Position numbers and translations under genes: made by a program. Positions 27,469 through 36,798 of a stretch of 43,735 nt of DNA are shown here, one piece after another. Position 1 is the stretch's first letter; every line of letters begins with the position of its first letter. Source of the DNA: JAIOPA01 sp964655175 (lineage in GTDB: Bacteria; Eisenbacteria; RBG-16-71-46). The notes below the pieces were generated by a model. The model worked only from the letters and a program-made list of their open reading frames with translations. It ran no database searches and was not told the DNA's origin. Location: positions 1 through 43,735 of the forward strand of contig CAZZLY010000019.1 in the NCBI GenBank assembly GCA_964655175.1, given 5' to 3'.

Positions 27469-29986
27469 CGCCAGCGCCCCCGAGGGCGCGGCGAAGAAGA
27501 AGGCCACGCGCAAGCGCGCCGTGAAGTCCGCGGCGGACGGCGAGCCGGGAGAGGCCCCTGCGCCCAAGGCGGCCAAGCCCGCGCGCGCTCGTGCCGCTGC
27601 GGCTGCGGCGCCCAAGGGGCGCGGTCGCTTCGGCAAGGCGCCGCTGGCGCCCGAGCCCGAGGTGGACGAGGCGACGCTCGAGGAGAGCGTCGGCGACAAG
27701 GCGGCGGGCAAGAACCTCGTCATCGTCGAGTCGCCCACCAAGTCCAAGACCCTGACGAAGTTCCTGGGCAAGGACTTCATGGTGCTCGCGTCGAACGGTC
27801 ACGTCATGGACCTGCCCAAGAGCAAGCTGGGCGTGGACCTGGACAAGAACTTCGAGCCCGAGTACGAGCCCATCCGCGGCAAGAACCAGGCGCTCGCCAA
27901 GATCCGCGTCGCGGCGCGCAAGGCCGCCAACATCTATCTGGCGCCCGATCCCGACCGCGAGGGCGAGGCGATCGCATGGCATCTGGCGATGGTGCTCAAG
28001 GGCATCGACACGCCCATGCGCCGCCTGACCTTCAACGAGATCACGCAGCGCGCCGTCACCGAGGCGATGCAGCATCCGCGCGACCTCGACATGAACCTGG
28101 TCAACGCGCAGCAGGCCCGGCGCGTGCTGGACCGGCTCGTGGGCTACAAGGTCAGCCCGTTCGTGTGGACGGTGGTCAAGTACGGCCTCTCGGCCGGTCG
28201 CGTGCAGAGCGTGGCGCTGCGCCTGATCTGCGATCGCGAGGCGCTCATCCGTGCGTTCGTCCCCGAGGAGTACTGGACGATCGAGGTGGACTACGCCACG
28301 CCCGAGGGGGAGCGCTTCACCGCGCGCCTCGTGCGCGTGGGCGAGGACAAGCTGGACAGCGGTCAGCTGCGCGGCGACACGGCGGGGCAACGCGCGGCCG
28401 AGCTCGGGGCCGAACTGCTCGCGTCCGCCGCGCGCATCGCCGGCATCGAGGTCAAGCCCAAGAAGAAGGGCGCGGTGCCGCCGTTCATCACCAGCACGCT
28501 GCAGCAGGCGGCGAGCAACCGCTACGGCTTCACGAGCCAGCGCACCATGCAGGTGGCGCAGAAGCTCTACGAAGGTATGGAGATCAAGGGGCAGGGCAGC
28601 GTCGGTCTCATCACGTACATGCGTACCGACGCGCCGCGGCTCTCGAACGAGGCGCTCGCCGAGATCCGCGGCTGGCTCGCCAAGGAGTACGGCGACGCGT
28701 TCGTGCCCGAGAAGCCCAACCTGTTCAAGAGCAAGAAGGGCGCGCAGGAGGCCCACGAGGCCATCCGCCCGACCTCGATCGAGCGCACGCCCGCCTCGGT
28801 GCGGCCGTACCTCACCGAGGAGCAGTTCAAGCTCTACGACCTGATCTGGAAGCGTGCGGTCGCCTCGCAGGCGACGCCCGCCGAGTTCGACCAGACCGCG
28901 GTGGACATCGAGGCCGGTCGTCTGGGCCTGCGCGCCTCGGGCAGCGTGCTGCGCTTCCCGGGCTGGCTCAAGGTGTACGGCCGCGACGAGGACGACGAGG
29001 CGGAGGAGGGTGGCCTGCCCGACCTGAAGCAGGGTTGGGCGCTGACCGTCGCCTCGGAAGCGCTCGCCAAGCCCGCCGAGGACGGCGAGCCCGCCTCTTC
29101 GGTGCGCCCCGAGCAGCACTTCACGCAGCCGCCGGCGCGCTACACGGACGCCTCGCTCGTGAAGGCGCTCGAAGAGGAGAACATCGGTCGCCCGAGCACG
29201 TACGCGACGATCGTCTCGACGATCACCAAGCGCGACTACATCGAGCGCGAGGGCCGTTCGCTCAAGCCCACCGACCTCGGCATGCTCGTGACCGGACTGC
29301 TCGTGGAGCATTTCCCCGACGTCTTCAACGTCGAGTTCACCGCCGGCATGGAGTCCGAGCTCGACGAGGTCGAGGAGGGCAAGCGCGAGTGGCAGCAGGT
29401 CGTGGGTGACCTGTGGAACCCGCTCTCGGCCGACCTCGACAAGGTCAAGAAGAAGACGAGCGAGATCAAGAAGTCGCTCATGCAGAAGACGGACATCGTC
29501 TGTCCGTCCTGCGGCCAGCACCATCTGGTGAAGAAGTTCGGTCGCAACGGCGCGTTCCTGGCCTGCCCGGGTTATCCCGAGTGCAAGCACACGCAGCCGC
29601 TCGATCAGTCGGAACTGCCCGTGCCCGTCGAGGGGACGTGCGAGTCGTGCGGCGCCGGGCTCGTGGCGCGTCAGGGCCCCTACGGGCGCTACATCCACTG
29701 CGAGCGTCGACCCGACTGCAAGTTCACCAAGCCGTTCACGCTCGGCGTGCCGTGCCCGCAGTGCGGCAAGGGCGAGATGGCCGAGAAGAAGAGCCGGAAG
29801 GGCAAGATCTTCTATTCCTGCACCAAGTGGCCGGAGTGCGACTTCGCGCTCTGGGACAAGCCGGTGTCCGTGGCCTGCCCCAACGGGGATTCGCCGCTGA
29901 TGGTCGAGAAGGTGACCAAGGCGGGGAGTTACCTGAGCTGCCCGAAGTGTCGTGCGAAGGTCGCGGCCGAGCCGCCGAGTGCGTGA
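27443..29986 (+). CDS. topA: DNA topoisomerase I
   Basis: The 847-residue type IA enzyme relaxes negative supercoils. An unusual Lys/Ala/Pro-rich extension (residues 1-85) precedes the TOPRIM domain (NLVIVESPTKSKTL, APDPDREGEAIAWHL). The core has LSAGRVQSVALRLICDRE and the active site GLITYMRTDA with Tyr392. Zinc-ribbon repeats follow: CPSCGQ...CPGYPEC, CESCGAG...CERRPDC, CPQCGKG...CTKWPEC, and a fourth (CPNGDSPLM...CPKC) whose first Cys pair is incomplete. The start lies 26 nt inside smg with GGAG ahead, so translation is probably coupled. Confidence 0.97.
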   Translation: MATRKSRTDASAPEGAAKKKATRKRAVKSAADGEPGEAPAPKAAKPARARAAAAAAPKGRGRFGKAPLAPEPEVDEATLEESVGDKAAGKNLVIVESPTKSKTLTKFLGKDFMVLASNGHVMDLPKSKLGVDLDKNFEPEYEPIRGKNQALAKIRVAARKAANIYLAPDPDREGEAIAWHLAMVLKGIDTPMRRLTFNEITQRAVTEAMQHPRDLDMNLVNAQQARRVLDRLVGYKVSPFVWTVVKYGLSAGRVQSVALRLICDREALIRAFVPEEYWTIEVDYATPEGERFTARLVRVGEDKLDSGQLRGDTAGQRAAELGAELLASAARIAGIEVKPKKKGAVPPFITSTLQQAASNRYGFTSQRTMQVAQKLYEGMEIKGQGSVGLITYMRTDAPRLSNEALAEIRGWLAKEYGDAFVPEKPNLFKSKKGAQEAHEAIRPTSIERTPASVRPYLTEEQFKLYDLIWKRAVASQATPAEFDQTAVDIEAGRLGLRASGSVLRFPGWLKVYGRDEDDEAEEGGLPDLKQGWALTVASEALAKPAEDGEPASSVRPEQHFTQPPARYTDASLVKALEEENIGRPSTYATIVSTITKRDYIEREGRSLKPTDLGMLVTGLLVEHFPDVFNVEFTAGMESELDEVEEGKREWQQVVGDLWNPLSADLDKVKKKTSEIKKSLMQKTDIVCPSCGQHHLVKKFGRNGAFLACPGYPECKHTQPLDQSELPVPVEGTCESCGAGLVARQGPYGRYIHCERRPDCKFTKPFTLGVPCPQCGKGEMAEKKSRKGKIFYSCTKWPECDFALWDKPVSVACPNGDSPLMVEKVTKAGSYLSCPKCRAKVAAEPPSA

Positions 29987-30881
29987 GACGCTCGAGGCGT
30001 TCCTCTCCGAACTGAAGTCGGCGCGCCGCGTCTCGCCGCACACGCTCGCGGCGTACCGGCGCGATCTGGTGCGCGTCATGGATCTCGCGGTGGGCGAGGG
30101 CCGTCCGTTCCCGGTCGCGCTCTGGGATCAGCCGCTGCTCGAGCGCGCGATGCGCGACCTGTTCCGCACCGGTCACGCGGCCTCGAGCACGGCGCGCGCG
30201 CTGGCGGCGTGGCGCAGCTTCGGTCGCTTCTGCGTGCGGCGGGGCGTGCTCGCGACCGACCCGGCGCGCGGCCTGCCGTTCCCGCGGCTGCCCAAGCGTC
30301 TGCCGCGCACGCTGCCGCGCCTCGATCTCAACGATGCTCTCGACCGTCTGGCGAGCGACCCCGATCCGGCGGCCGCGCGCGATCTGGCGCTGCTCGAACT
30401 CACCTATTCGTCGGGGCTGCGACTCTCGGAGCTCGTGGGACTCGTCCGTGGCGACCTCGACCGCGGAGCACGGCTTGTGCGTGTGCGCGGCAAGGGGCGC
30501 AAGGAGCGCGTCACGCCCGTGGGCGAGCGCGCCATGGCCGCCCTCGATCGTTATCTGGCGCACGAGGGCCGTTCGGAAGGCCCGCGCACCGAGCCGCTGT
30601 TCGCGGGGCGCGCCCGTGCCGGCGCACGCGTGTCGCCGCTGTCGCCGCGCACCGTGCAGCGCCTGGTGCGAAGCCGGCTCGCGGGGGTGGCCGGGGGACT
30701 GGGCGTGACGCCGCACGCGCTGCGGCATTCGTTCGCCAGTCATCTGCTCGACTCGGGCGCCGACCTGCGCGCGATTCAAGAGTTGCTGGGGCACGCCTCG
30801 CTGTCGAGCACCCAGATCTACACGCACGTCTCGCGCACGCGACTGCAGCAGGCCTACGCCCAGGCGCATCCCCGTGCGTGA
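29979..30881 (+). CDS. xerC: Tyrosine recombinase XerC
   Basis: The 300-residue product resolves chromosome dimers together with XerD. The SAM-like N-terminal domain starts ETLEAFLSELKSARRVSPHT. Catalytic residues are in SGLRLSELVGLVRGDL (Arg), GKGRKERVTPVG (Lys), TPHALRHSFASHLLDSGADL (His-x-x-Arg) and STQIYTHV (Tyr281). The C-terminal RLQQAYAQAHPRA resembles XerC (AYxxAHPRA) more than XerD. It follows topA, the order known in several bacteria (topA...xerC), with an 8-nt overlap; GTG 29979 is preferred over GTG 29952. It overlaps the next gene by 8 nt. Confidence 0.93.
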   Translation: MRETLEAFLSELKSARRVSPHTLAAYRRDLVRVMDLAVGEGRPFPVALWDQPLLERAMRDLFRTGHAASSTARALAAWRSFGRFCVRRGVLATDPARGLPFPRLPKRLPRTLPRLDLNDALDRLASDPDPAAARDLALLELTYSSGLRLSELVGLVRGDLDRGARLVRVRGKGRKERVTPVGERAMAALDRYLAHEGRSEGPRTEPLFAGRARAGARVSPLSPRTVQRLVRSRLAGVAGGLGVTPHALRHSFASHLLDSGADLRAIQELLGHASLSSTQIYTHVSRTRLQQAYAQAHPRA

Positions 30882-31923
30882 GGCCCGTCGAGCCGCGCTC
30901 GTGGCCGCCGCGTTACTCGTGGCGGTGACGGGCTGTGCGCGCAAGATGCCGCCCTCGGGCGGCCCGCCCGATCTGGCGCCGCCGGTGCTCGTGACCGCGA
31001 TCCCGGACTCGGGTTCGACCGCGGTCGATCCCACGGGGACGATCACGCTCGAGTTCAGCGAGGGCATGGATCCGCGCACGACGCTCGCCGCCCTCGAGGT
31101 CGCGCCGCGCATCGACTTCAAGGCGAGGCGCGTCAGTGGCCGCCGCGTGCAGCTGGTGCCCGCCGCGCCGCTGCGTCCCGAGCAGACCTACACCGTGTTC
31201 GTGGGCACCGATGCGCGCGACCTGCACGGCAATCGCCTGCGCGAGGGGCGCGCCGTGCCGTTCACCACCGCGCTGCACTTCCCGCCCGGCGTGATCGACG
31301 GCGAGGTGATCGCGACGGGCTTCACCGCCGCCGGCACGTACCTGTGGTGCTATCCGGACACGATCGCGCCGGACAGCACCGGGCGCGACTTCGATGCCGT
31401 CGCGGTCGCCGGTGAGACCGGGCGGTTCCGCGTCACCGGACTCGACGTGCCGGGGCGCTACCGCCTGTGGGCGTTCGCCGACCTCAACCACAATCACTCG
31501 TACGAGCCCGAGACCGATCTGCTCGCGCCCGCCGACACCGTGATCGCGCTGTCCGACGGCCGCGCCCTCGCCATGGGGCTGCAGTTGCGCGTGACCAACC
31601 CGCGCGCGCCCGGCCGTGTGAAGGGCACCGTGCTCGACACGCTCGGTGACGAACGGGGCTCGCTGCGCCTGCTCACGCAGTCTCTGAGCGACACGACGCG
31701 GCGCATCCTGTACGAGGTCGCCACCGCCGGCGGTTACGACTTCGGTTGGGATCCGGGTCGTTATCGCGTGCGTGCGTTCCGCGACTTCGACCGCAACAAG
31801 ATCTGGAAGCGCGACGAGGAACCCGCGAGCGACGAGGTCGAGGTGGTCGTCACGCCGGGCGGCAGCGTGCAGCTCGATCCGCTCGTGCTGGTGCGGCCGC
31901 GACCCGTGGAGCGCACGCCATGA
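30874..31923 (+). CDS. Ig-like (Big_5) domain lipoprotein
   Basis: The 349-residue product has a lipoprotein signal (ALVAAALLVAVTGC, Cys near residue 21) followed by a Pro/Gly-rich stretch (RKMPPSGGPPDLAPP) typical of this family. A Big_5-type domain (about 38-135) starts PPVLVTAIPDSGSTAV and contains ITLEFSEGMD and RPEQTYTVFVG. Beta-rich domains follow, with acidic loops such as FADLNHNHSYEPE and FRDFDRNKIWKRDEEP. It is probably anchored to the outer membrane or periplasm, with unknown ligand. It lies between xerC and dapF, overlapping both (8 and 4 nt), an arrangement known for similar lipoproteins in Bacteroidota-like genomes only in a general sense. Confidence 0.85.
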   Translation: MREARRAALVAAALLVAVTGCARKMPPSGGPPDLAPPVLVTAIPDSGSTAVDPTGTITLEFSEGMDPRTTLAALEVAPRIDFKARRVSGRRVQLVPAAPLRPEQTYTVFVGTDARDLHGNRLREGRAVPFTTALHFPPGVIDGEVIATGFTAAGTYLWCYPDTIAPDSTGRDFDAVAVAGETGRFRVTGLDVPGRYRLWAFADLNHNHSYEPETDLLAPADTVIALSDGRALAMGLQLRVTNPRAPGRVKGTVLDTLGDERGSLRLLTQSLSDTTRRILYEVATAGGYDFGWDPGRYRVRAFRDFDRNKIWKRDEEPASDEVEVVVTPGGSVQLDPLVLVRPRPVERTP

Positions 31924-32729
31924 GGCTGCCGTTCACCAAGATGCACGGCGCGGGCAACGACTTCGTGGTGATCGACCATCGCACGCCGTTCCTGCCCGAC
32001 GATGCCGACGCGTTGTTCGCGCGTCTGTGCGATCGCCGTCGCGGCATCGGCGCCGACGGCGTGTTGTTGCTGGAGGCCTCGTCCGAGCACGACTTCGCGA
32101 TGCGCTATCACAACTCCGATGGCGGCCGTGCCACGTTCTGCGGCAACGGCGCGCGCTGTCTGGCGCGGTTCGCCCTGTCGCGCGGCCTGGGTTCGGGGGG
32201 GCGCGTGCGGTTCGCGACCGACGCCGGCCCCAAGTCGGCCGAGCCGCGCCCGGGCGGGCTCATCGCGCTGCACTTCGGCGCGGTGGCGGTGGGGCGTTCG
32301 ATCACGCTCGAGGCGGCGGGCCGTGCGTTCACCGGTCGGCACGTGGTCGCCGGGGTGCCGCATCTGGTGCTGCCCGTCGAGGGACTGGGCGCGATCCCGT
32401 TCGCGGCGTGGTCGCCGGTGCTTCGCGCGCACCCCGCGCTCGGGCCCGAGGGCGCCAACGTGGACTACGTCGAGCGCCTCGCGAACGGCCGCGTCGCGAT
32501 GCGCACGTGGGAACGCGGCGTCGAAGGTGAGACACTGGCCTGTGGCAGCGGGGCCATCGCGAGCGCGCTGTGGGCGATGGTCGAGGCGGGGCTTGCGCCC
32601 CCGGTGACGATCCGCACCGCGGGCGGCGACGATCTGGTGATCGAGGCCGAGGCGCTCGCGGACGGCCACGACGTGACGCTCGTGGGTCCGGCAGTGAAGG
32701 TGTTCGACGGGGAGTGGCAGGAGCCCTGA
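31920..32729 (+). CDS. dapF: Diaminopimelate epimerase
   Basis: The 269-residue product interconverts LL- and meso-diaminopimelate for peptidoglycan and lysine. Motifs are FTKMHGAGNDFVVID, NSDGGRATFCGNGARC (first catalytic Cys) and GETLACGSGAIAS (second catalytic Cys). PHLVLPVE and VERLANGRVAMRTWERGV complete the two-fold pseudosymmetric structure. The ATG overlaps the previous stop (ATGA). It lies 36 nt before dapA. Confidence 0.96.
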   Translation: MRLPFTKMHGAGNDFVVIDHRTPFLPDDADALFARLCDRRRGIGADGVLLLEASSEHDFAMRYHNSDGGRATFCGNGARCLARFALSRGLGSGGRVRFATDAGPKSAEPRPGGLIALHFGAVAVGRSITLEAAGRAFTGRHVVAGVPHLVLPVEGLGAIPFAAWSPVLRAHPALGPEGANVDYVERLANGRVAMRTWERGVEGETLACGSGAIASALWAMVEAGLAPPVTIRTAGGDDLVIEAEALADGHDVTLVGPAVKVFDGEWQEP

Positions 32730-32765
32730 CACGGCGGCGCGCGAGGCGTCCGCGAGGAGGAGTCC

Positions 32766-33656
32766 ATGTTCGAAGGTCTGTCGGTGGCGATGGTGACCCC
32801 GTTCCGCGGGGGCGAGGTGGATCGCGACGCGACCGCGCGTCTGGTGGATCACCTGATCGACGGCGGCGTGCACGGCCTCGTCGTCTCGGGTTCGACGGGT
32901 GAGGCCGCGACCTGCACGGTCGAGGAACGCCGCGACCTGTGGCGGTTCGTGAAGGAGCGCGCCAAGGGCCGCTGCTGGATCGTGGCCGGTACGGGCACCA
33001 ACAGCACCGCCGATTCGATCGTGCTCACGCGCATGGCCGAGGAGATCGGCCTCGACGGCGCCATGGTCGTCACGCCGTTCTACAACAAGCCCACGCCCAA
33101 GGGTCAGGCCGCGCACTTCGCCGCGGTCGCCTCGAGCACGAAGCTGCCCGTGATCCTGTACAACGTGCCGGGCCGCACGGGCACCAACACGACGCCCGAC
33201 GTCCTGGCGATGGTGCACGACCTGCCCAACATCAAGGCGGTCAAGGAGGCGTCGGGGAACCTCGACCAGATGGCGCAGGTCAAGACCAAGACCAAGCTCA
33301 CGCTCATCTCGGGCGACGATTCGCTCACGCTGCCGTGCGTCGCCGTGGGCGGCGAGGGCATCATCTCGGTGGTCGGCCACGCGGTGCCGCGCGAGATGCG
33401 TCAGCTCATCGATCTCGCGCGGGCCGGCAAGCACGCCGAGGCGCTCGCGGTGCACCAGAAGCTCATGCCGATCTTCCGCGCCGCGTTCCTCGAGTCGAAT
33501 CCGGGCCCGATCAAGTACCTGCTCGCCGAGATGGGGATCCTCGCCAACGAACTGCGGTTGCCGCTCGTGCCCATCGAGCCCGCGACCGAGAAGGCGGTGC
33601 TCGAGGCCGCGCGTGCGGTGGGCGTGACGCTCACCGGGGCGGCGGCGCGCGCATGA
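32766..33656 (+). CDS. dapA: 4-hydroxy-tetrahydrodipicolinate synthase
   Basis: The 296-residue TIM-barrel aldolase condenses pyruvate and aspartate semialdehyde. Motifs are VAMVTPFRGGEVD, VVSGSTGEAATCT, VVTPFYNKPT, ILYNVPGRTG (catalytic Tyr and Arg-containing loop) and NIKAVKEASGN with the Schiff-base Lys160. GAGGAG lies 6 nt before the ATG. It overlaps dapB by 4 nt. Confidence 0.97.
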   Translation: MFEGLSVAMVTPFRGGEVDRDATARLVDHLIDGGVHGLVVSGSTGEAATCTVEERRDLWRFVKERAKGRCWIVAGTGTNSTADSIVLTRMAEEIGLDGAMVVTPFYNKPTPKGQAAHFAAVASSTKLPVILYNVPGRTGTNTTPDVLAMVHDLPNIKAVKEASGNLDQMAQVKTKTKLTLISGDDSLTLPCVAVGGEGIISVVGHAVPREMRQLIDLARAGKHAEALAVHQKLMPIFRAAFLESNPGPIKYLLAEMGILANELRLPLVPIEPATEKAVLEAARAVGVTLTGAAARA

Positions 33657-34420
33657 TCCGCCTCATCCTGAACGGCGCGGCCGGTCGCATGGGGCGCGCG
33701 GTGGCCGCCGCCGCGTGCGGCGTCGAGGGACTCGAGGTCGCCGCGTGCGTCGATCGCCCGGACATCTCCGACGTGGACGGCGTGCCGCTGAGCCACGACC
33801 TCGCCGCGGTCGTGCGCGCGGGGGACGTCGTCGTGGATTTCAGCGGTCCCGAGGGCGCGCGGCACGCCGCCACGGTGTGCGCGGCGCAGGGCGCCGGGCT
33901 CGTGACCGGTTCGACCGGGCTCGGGCCCGCCGACGAGCAGGCGCTCGCGGCGGCCGCCCAGCGTGTCGCGGTGCTGCGCGCGAACAACTTCAGCCTCGGC
34001 GTGGCGGCACTGCGTGTCGCGCTCAAGGCCGCGCTCGCCGCCGTGCCCGCGTCGTGGGACGTCGAGATCGTCGAGCGGCACCATCGGCTCAAGAAGGACA
34101 GTCCGTCGGGGACCGCCGTGACGCTGGCGGCCGACATCCGCGCGGCGCGCGGCCTGCCGCCCGAGGCGGTGCGTCACGGTCGCGAGGGGATCGTGGGACC
34201 GCGTCCGGCCGGGGAGCTGGGCGTGCACGCCGTCCGCGGTGGGACGTGGGTGGGCGACCACCAGGTGCTGCTGGCGGGCGAGGGCGAATGGCTGGAACTG
34301 CGCCACGTCGCGCAGGACCGCGCCGCGTTCGCGCATGGCGCCGTCGCCGCCGCGCGGTTCGTGGCGGGCGCCAAGGCCGGCCTGTGGACGCTGGAGGACG
34401 TGCTGCGCGCAGGCCACTGA
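33653..34420 (+). CDS. dapB: 4-hydroxy-tetrahydrodipicolinate reductase
   Basis: The 255-residue product reduces the DapA product using NAD(P)H. Motifs are LILNGAAGRMGRAV (nucleotide binding), VVVDFSGPEG, TGSTGL, ANNFSLGV and ERHHRLKKDSPSGTA (catalytic His and Lys). It ends the dapF-dapA-dapB set; the middle steps of the pathway (dapD/E or dapL) are not in the window. A strong hairpin follows 46 nt after the stop. Confidence 0.96.
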   Translation: MIRLILNGAAGRMGRAVAAAACGVEGLEVAACVDRPDISDVDGVPLSHDLAAVVRAGDVVVDFSGPEGARHAATVCAAQGAGLVTGSTGLGPADEQALAAAAQRVAVLRANNFSLGVAALRVALKAALAAVPASWDVEIVERHHRLKKDSPSGTAVTLAADIRAARGLPPEAVRHGREGIVGPRPAGELGVHAVRGGTWVGDHQVLLAGEGEWLELRHVAQDRAAFAHGAVAAARFVAGAKAGLWTLEDVLRAGH

Positions 34421-34466
34421 CCCCGTGGGCACGCCCCGCGGCCGCGAACCGCGGACGCAAAGGAAT

Positions 34467-34496
34467 CGGCCGCCGACGCGAGTGCGTCGGCGGCCG
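34467..34496. terminator. Bidirectional intrinsic terminator-like hairpin
   Basis: A perfect 13-bp stem (CGGCCGCCGACGC with its complement) and a 4-nt loop GAGT between convergent dapB and rpsT. It closes the long secA-dapB run and rpsT. Confidence 0.8.
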
Positions 34497-34550
34497 TGAC
34501 TTCCGAGGCCCGCCTCACCCTCCGAGGGAGGGGAGCGGGGCGGAGCTCGA

Positions 34551-34808
34551 TCAGGCGGGCAGGGTCTGGACGAACTTCGAGAGGCGCGACTTCTGACGGC
34601 TCGCGGTCTCGCGCTTGATCACGCCCTTCTGGGCGGTGCGGTCCAGGATCGAGATCGTGTTCTTGAGCGCGGCCTCACCCGCGGCGCGCGTGGTGGCCGA
34701 ACGGACGGCCTTGAGCGCGTTACGCATACGGGTCGTGGCGGCGATGTTCCGCTGGCGACGCACCTCGTTGGTGCCGACGCGCTTTTCAGCGGACTTGTGA
34801 TGCGGCAT
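34551..34808 (-). CDS. rpsT: 30S ribosomal protein S20
   Basis: The 85-residue basic protein binds 16S rRNA in the small subunit. The sequence MPHHKSAEKRVGTNEVRR, then NIAATTRMRNALKAVR and RTAQKGVIKRETASRQKSRL, is typical. GGAGG lies 5 nt before the ATG. It is monocistronic and divergent from uvrC, with its own promoter and a shared terminator. In E. coli S20 represses its own translation; nothing here shows that directly. Confidence 0.97.
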   Translation of the reverse strand: MPHHKSAEKRVGTNEVRRQRNIAATTRMRNALKAVRSATTRAAGEAALKNTISILDRTAQKGVIKRETASRQKSRLSKFVQTLPA

Positions 34809-34852
34809 GAGTGCCTCCGGAAAGGGATTCGGGCTGCTTGCTGAGCCGGGGG

Positions 34853-34882
34853 AAGATAAGGCCTCGCGCCCCCGGGGGTCAA
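34853..34882 (-). promoter_or_regulatory. Promoter for rpsT
   Basis: On the minus strand, TTGACC (34882-34877), an 18-nt spacer and TATCTT (34858-34853). This leaves a leader of about 38 nt to the start codon at 34808. Confidence 0.6.
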
Positions 34883-34901
34883 GGGGGGCCGGAACCGGGC
34901 A

Positions 34902-34931
34902 TTGTGGGCTGGCGGCCCGGGGGGGTAATCT
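34902..34931 (+). promoter_or_regulatory. Promoter for the uvrC operon
   Basis: TTGTGG (34902-34907), an 18-nt spacer and TAATCT (34926-34931). The -35 and spacing match the secA promoter. The leader would be about 35 nt. Confidence 0.6.
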
Positions 34932-34971
34932 GCGGTCTTCGGGGTCCCTACGCAGGCCCCCTGGAGGTCCG

Positions 34972-36798
34972 TTGAGCCATCTCAGCGAGAAGATCGCCAC
35001 GCTGCCCGCGCGGCCCGGGGTCTATCTGTTCAAGGACCCCCGGGGCGAGGTGCTGTACGTGGGCAAGGCGGTCAATCTGGCCTCCCGCGTGCGCAGCTAC
35101 CTCACGCACGACCCGCAGCGTCCCCAGATGGACGAGATGCGCGAGCGCGCCGCCGACGTGGACACGATCCTGACCGGGTCCGAGGTCGAGGCGCTGCTGC
35201 TGGAGTCCACGCTCATCCGGCAGCACCGACCGCACTACAACATCCTGCTCAAGGACGACAAGAGCTTCCCGTTCGTCCGCATCTCGGTGCGCGAGGAGTG
35301 GCCGCGGTTGTCCATCACGCGCCGCGTGCAGGACGACGGTTCGCGGTACGTGGGGCCGTTCACCGACGTGAAGTCGCTGCGCCGCACGCTGCGCGACCTC
35401 AAGCGGCTGTTCCCGCTGCGCACCTGTCGCGACTTCGAGGAGCACCGGCGTCAGAACCGACCCTGCCTGTACTACCACATCAAGCGCTGCGTGGGGCCGT
35501 GCTACACGCGTGCCCGCGTCGATCGCACCGCCTACATGCGCATGGTGGACGACCTCGTGCTGCTGCTGTCGGGGCGCAACGACGAACTGCTGGGGCGACT
35601 GCGCGCCGACATGACACGGGCCGCCGAGGAGCGACGCTACGAGGTCGCGGCGCAGCGGCGCGATCAGATCGAACTGCTCGAGCGCGCGCGCGTGCCGCAG
35701 TCGGTCGTCACCTCGGACCCGCGCGACACCGACGTGCTCGGGTTCGCGCGCAGCGGGGACCACGCGGCCATCGCGACGCTGTTCGTGCGCGAGGGACGCG
35801 TCATCGGCAAGGAGACGCGCCTCATCGAGCGCGCCGGTGGCAGCCGCGACGCCGAACTGCTCGAGATCTGGGTGACGCAGCACGCGTTGGCGCGCACCGA
35901 CCTGCCGCGCCGCGTGCTCGTGAGCACGCGCCCGGAGGGCCACGAGGCGCTGGCCGGTGCACTGTCGGCGCGGGCCGAACGCACCGTGGAACTGGCCGCG
36001 CCGGTGCGCGGGCGCGCCCGCCGCATGGTCGAGATGGCCGAGCGCAACGCGGTCGCCGCGCTCGAGCAGATCGCCGCGCGCGCCGCCGGACGCCGCGCCC
36101 GCATGTCCGAGGCGGTCATCGGCCTGCAGCGCGAGCTCGCGCTGCCCGCGCCGCCGCATCGCATGGTGTGCTTCGACATCTCGAACTTCGGCGGGGATCA
36201 GGCGGTGGCCGCTGTGGTCGCCGCCGAGGACGGCGTCGCGCGCAAGTCGCTGTATCGCCGCATGCGCATGCGCCGCCCGGGGCCCGACGACTTCGCCATG
36301 ATCGGCGAGGCGGTCGAACGCTATTGGACGCGCGTCGAGTCGGGCGAGATCCCGCGTCCCGACCTGGTGGTGATCGACGGCGGTGCGGGTCAGGTGCACG
36401 CCGCGCGCGTCTCGCTCGACAAGGTCGCGACACGGCCCGTCGCCCTCATCGGACTCGCCAAGCGCGAGGAGCTGATCGTGCGCGAGGGGCTGCCCGACCT
36501 GCGACTGGCGCGACGCTCCGAGGCGCTGCGCGCGCTGCAGCGTCTGCGCGACGAGGCGCACCGGTTCGGCCTGGACTATCACCGCAAGCTGCGATCGCGG
36601 GCGCGCATCGGCAGCGTGCTCGACCGCATCGCGGGCGTGGGGCCCATGCGCCGCGCCGCGCTGCTCAAGGCGTTCGGTTCGGTGGACGCGCTGCGCGAGG
36701 CGACCCCCGAGCAGATGGTCGAGCGCGCGCGCGTGCCGCTCGCCATCGCGCGTCTGGTGGCCGATGGGCTGGCCGGCCGTGGGGAGGGTGCCGCGTGA
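34972..36798 (+). CDS. uvrC: Excinuclease ABC subunit C
   Basis: The 608-residue product makes the two incisions of nucleotide excision repair. The GIY-YIG nuclease is at 10-90 (GVYLFKDPRGEVLYVGKAVN). A four-Cys cluster (Cys152, 165, 173, 177) has the spacing of the known iron-sulfur site of E. coli UvrC. The UVR helix pair is near 205-235 (EERRYEVAAQRRDQIELLE). The RNase H-like second nuclease includes FDISNFGGDQAVAAVV and VVIDGGAGQ. The C-terminal helix-hairpin-helix includes IAGVGPMRRAALLKAFGS. TTG 34972 is chosen because GGAGG lies 4 nt upstream and the conserved domain begins at once. The stop overlaps xerD (GTGA). Confidence 0.96.
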   Translation: MSHLSEKIATLPARPGVYLFKDPRGEVLYVGKAVNLASRVRSYLTHDPQRPQMDEMRERAADVDTILTGSEVEALLLESTLIRQHRPHYNILLKDDKSFPFVRISVREEWPRLSITRRVQDDGSRYVGPFTDVKSLRRTLRDLKRLFPLRTCRDFEEHRRQNRPCLYYHIKRCVGPCYTRARVDRTAYMRMVDDLVLLLSGRNDELLGRLRADMTRAAEERRYEVAAQRRDQIELLERARVPQSVVTSDPRDTDVLGFARSGDHAAIATLFVREGRVIGKETRLIERAGGSRDAELLEIWVTQHALARTDLPRRVLVSTRPEGHEALAGALSARAERTVELAAPVRGRARRMVEMAERNAVAALEQIAARAAGRRARMSEAVIGLQRELALPAPPHRMVCFDISNFGGDQAVAAVVAAEDGVARKSLYRRMRMRRPGPDDFAMIGEAVERYWTRVESGEIPRPDLVVIDGGAGQVHAARVSLDKVATRPVALIGLAKREELIVREGLPDLRLARRSEALRALQRLRDEAHRFGLDYHRKLRSRARIGSVLDRIAGVGPMRRAALLKAFGSVDALREATPEQMVERARVPLAIARLVADGLAGRGEGAA

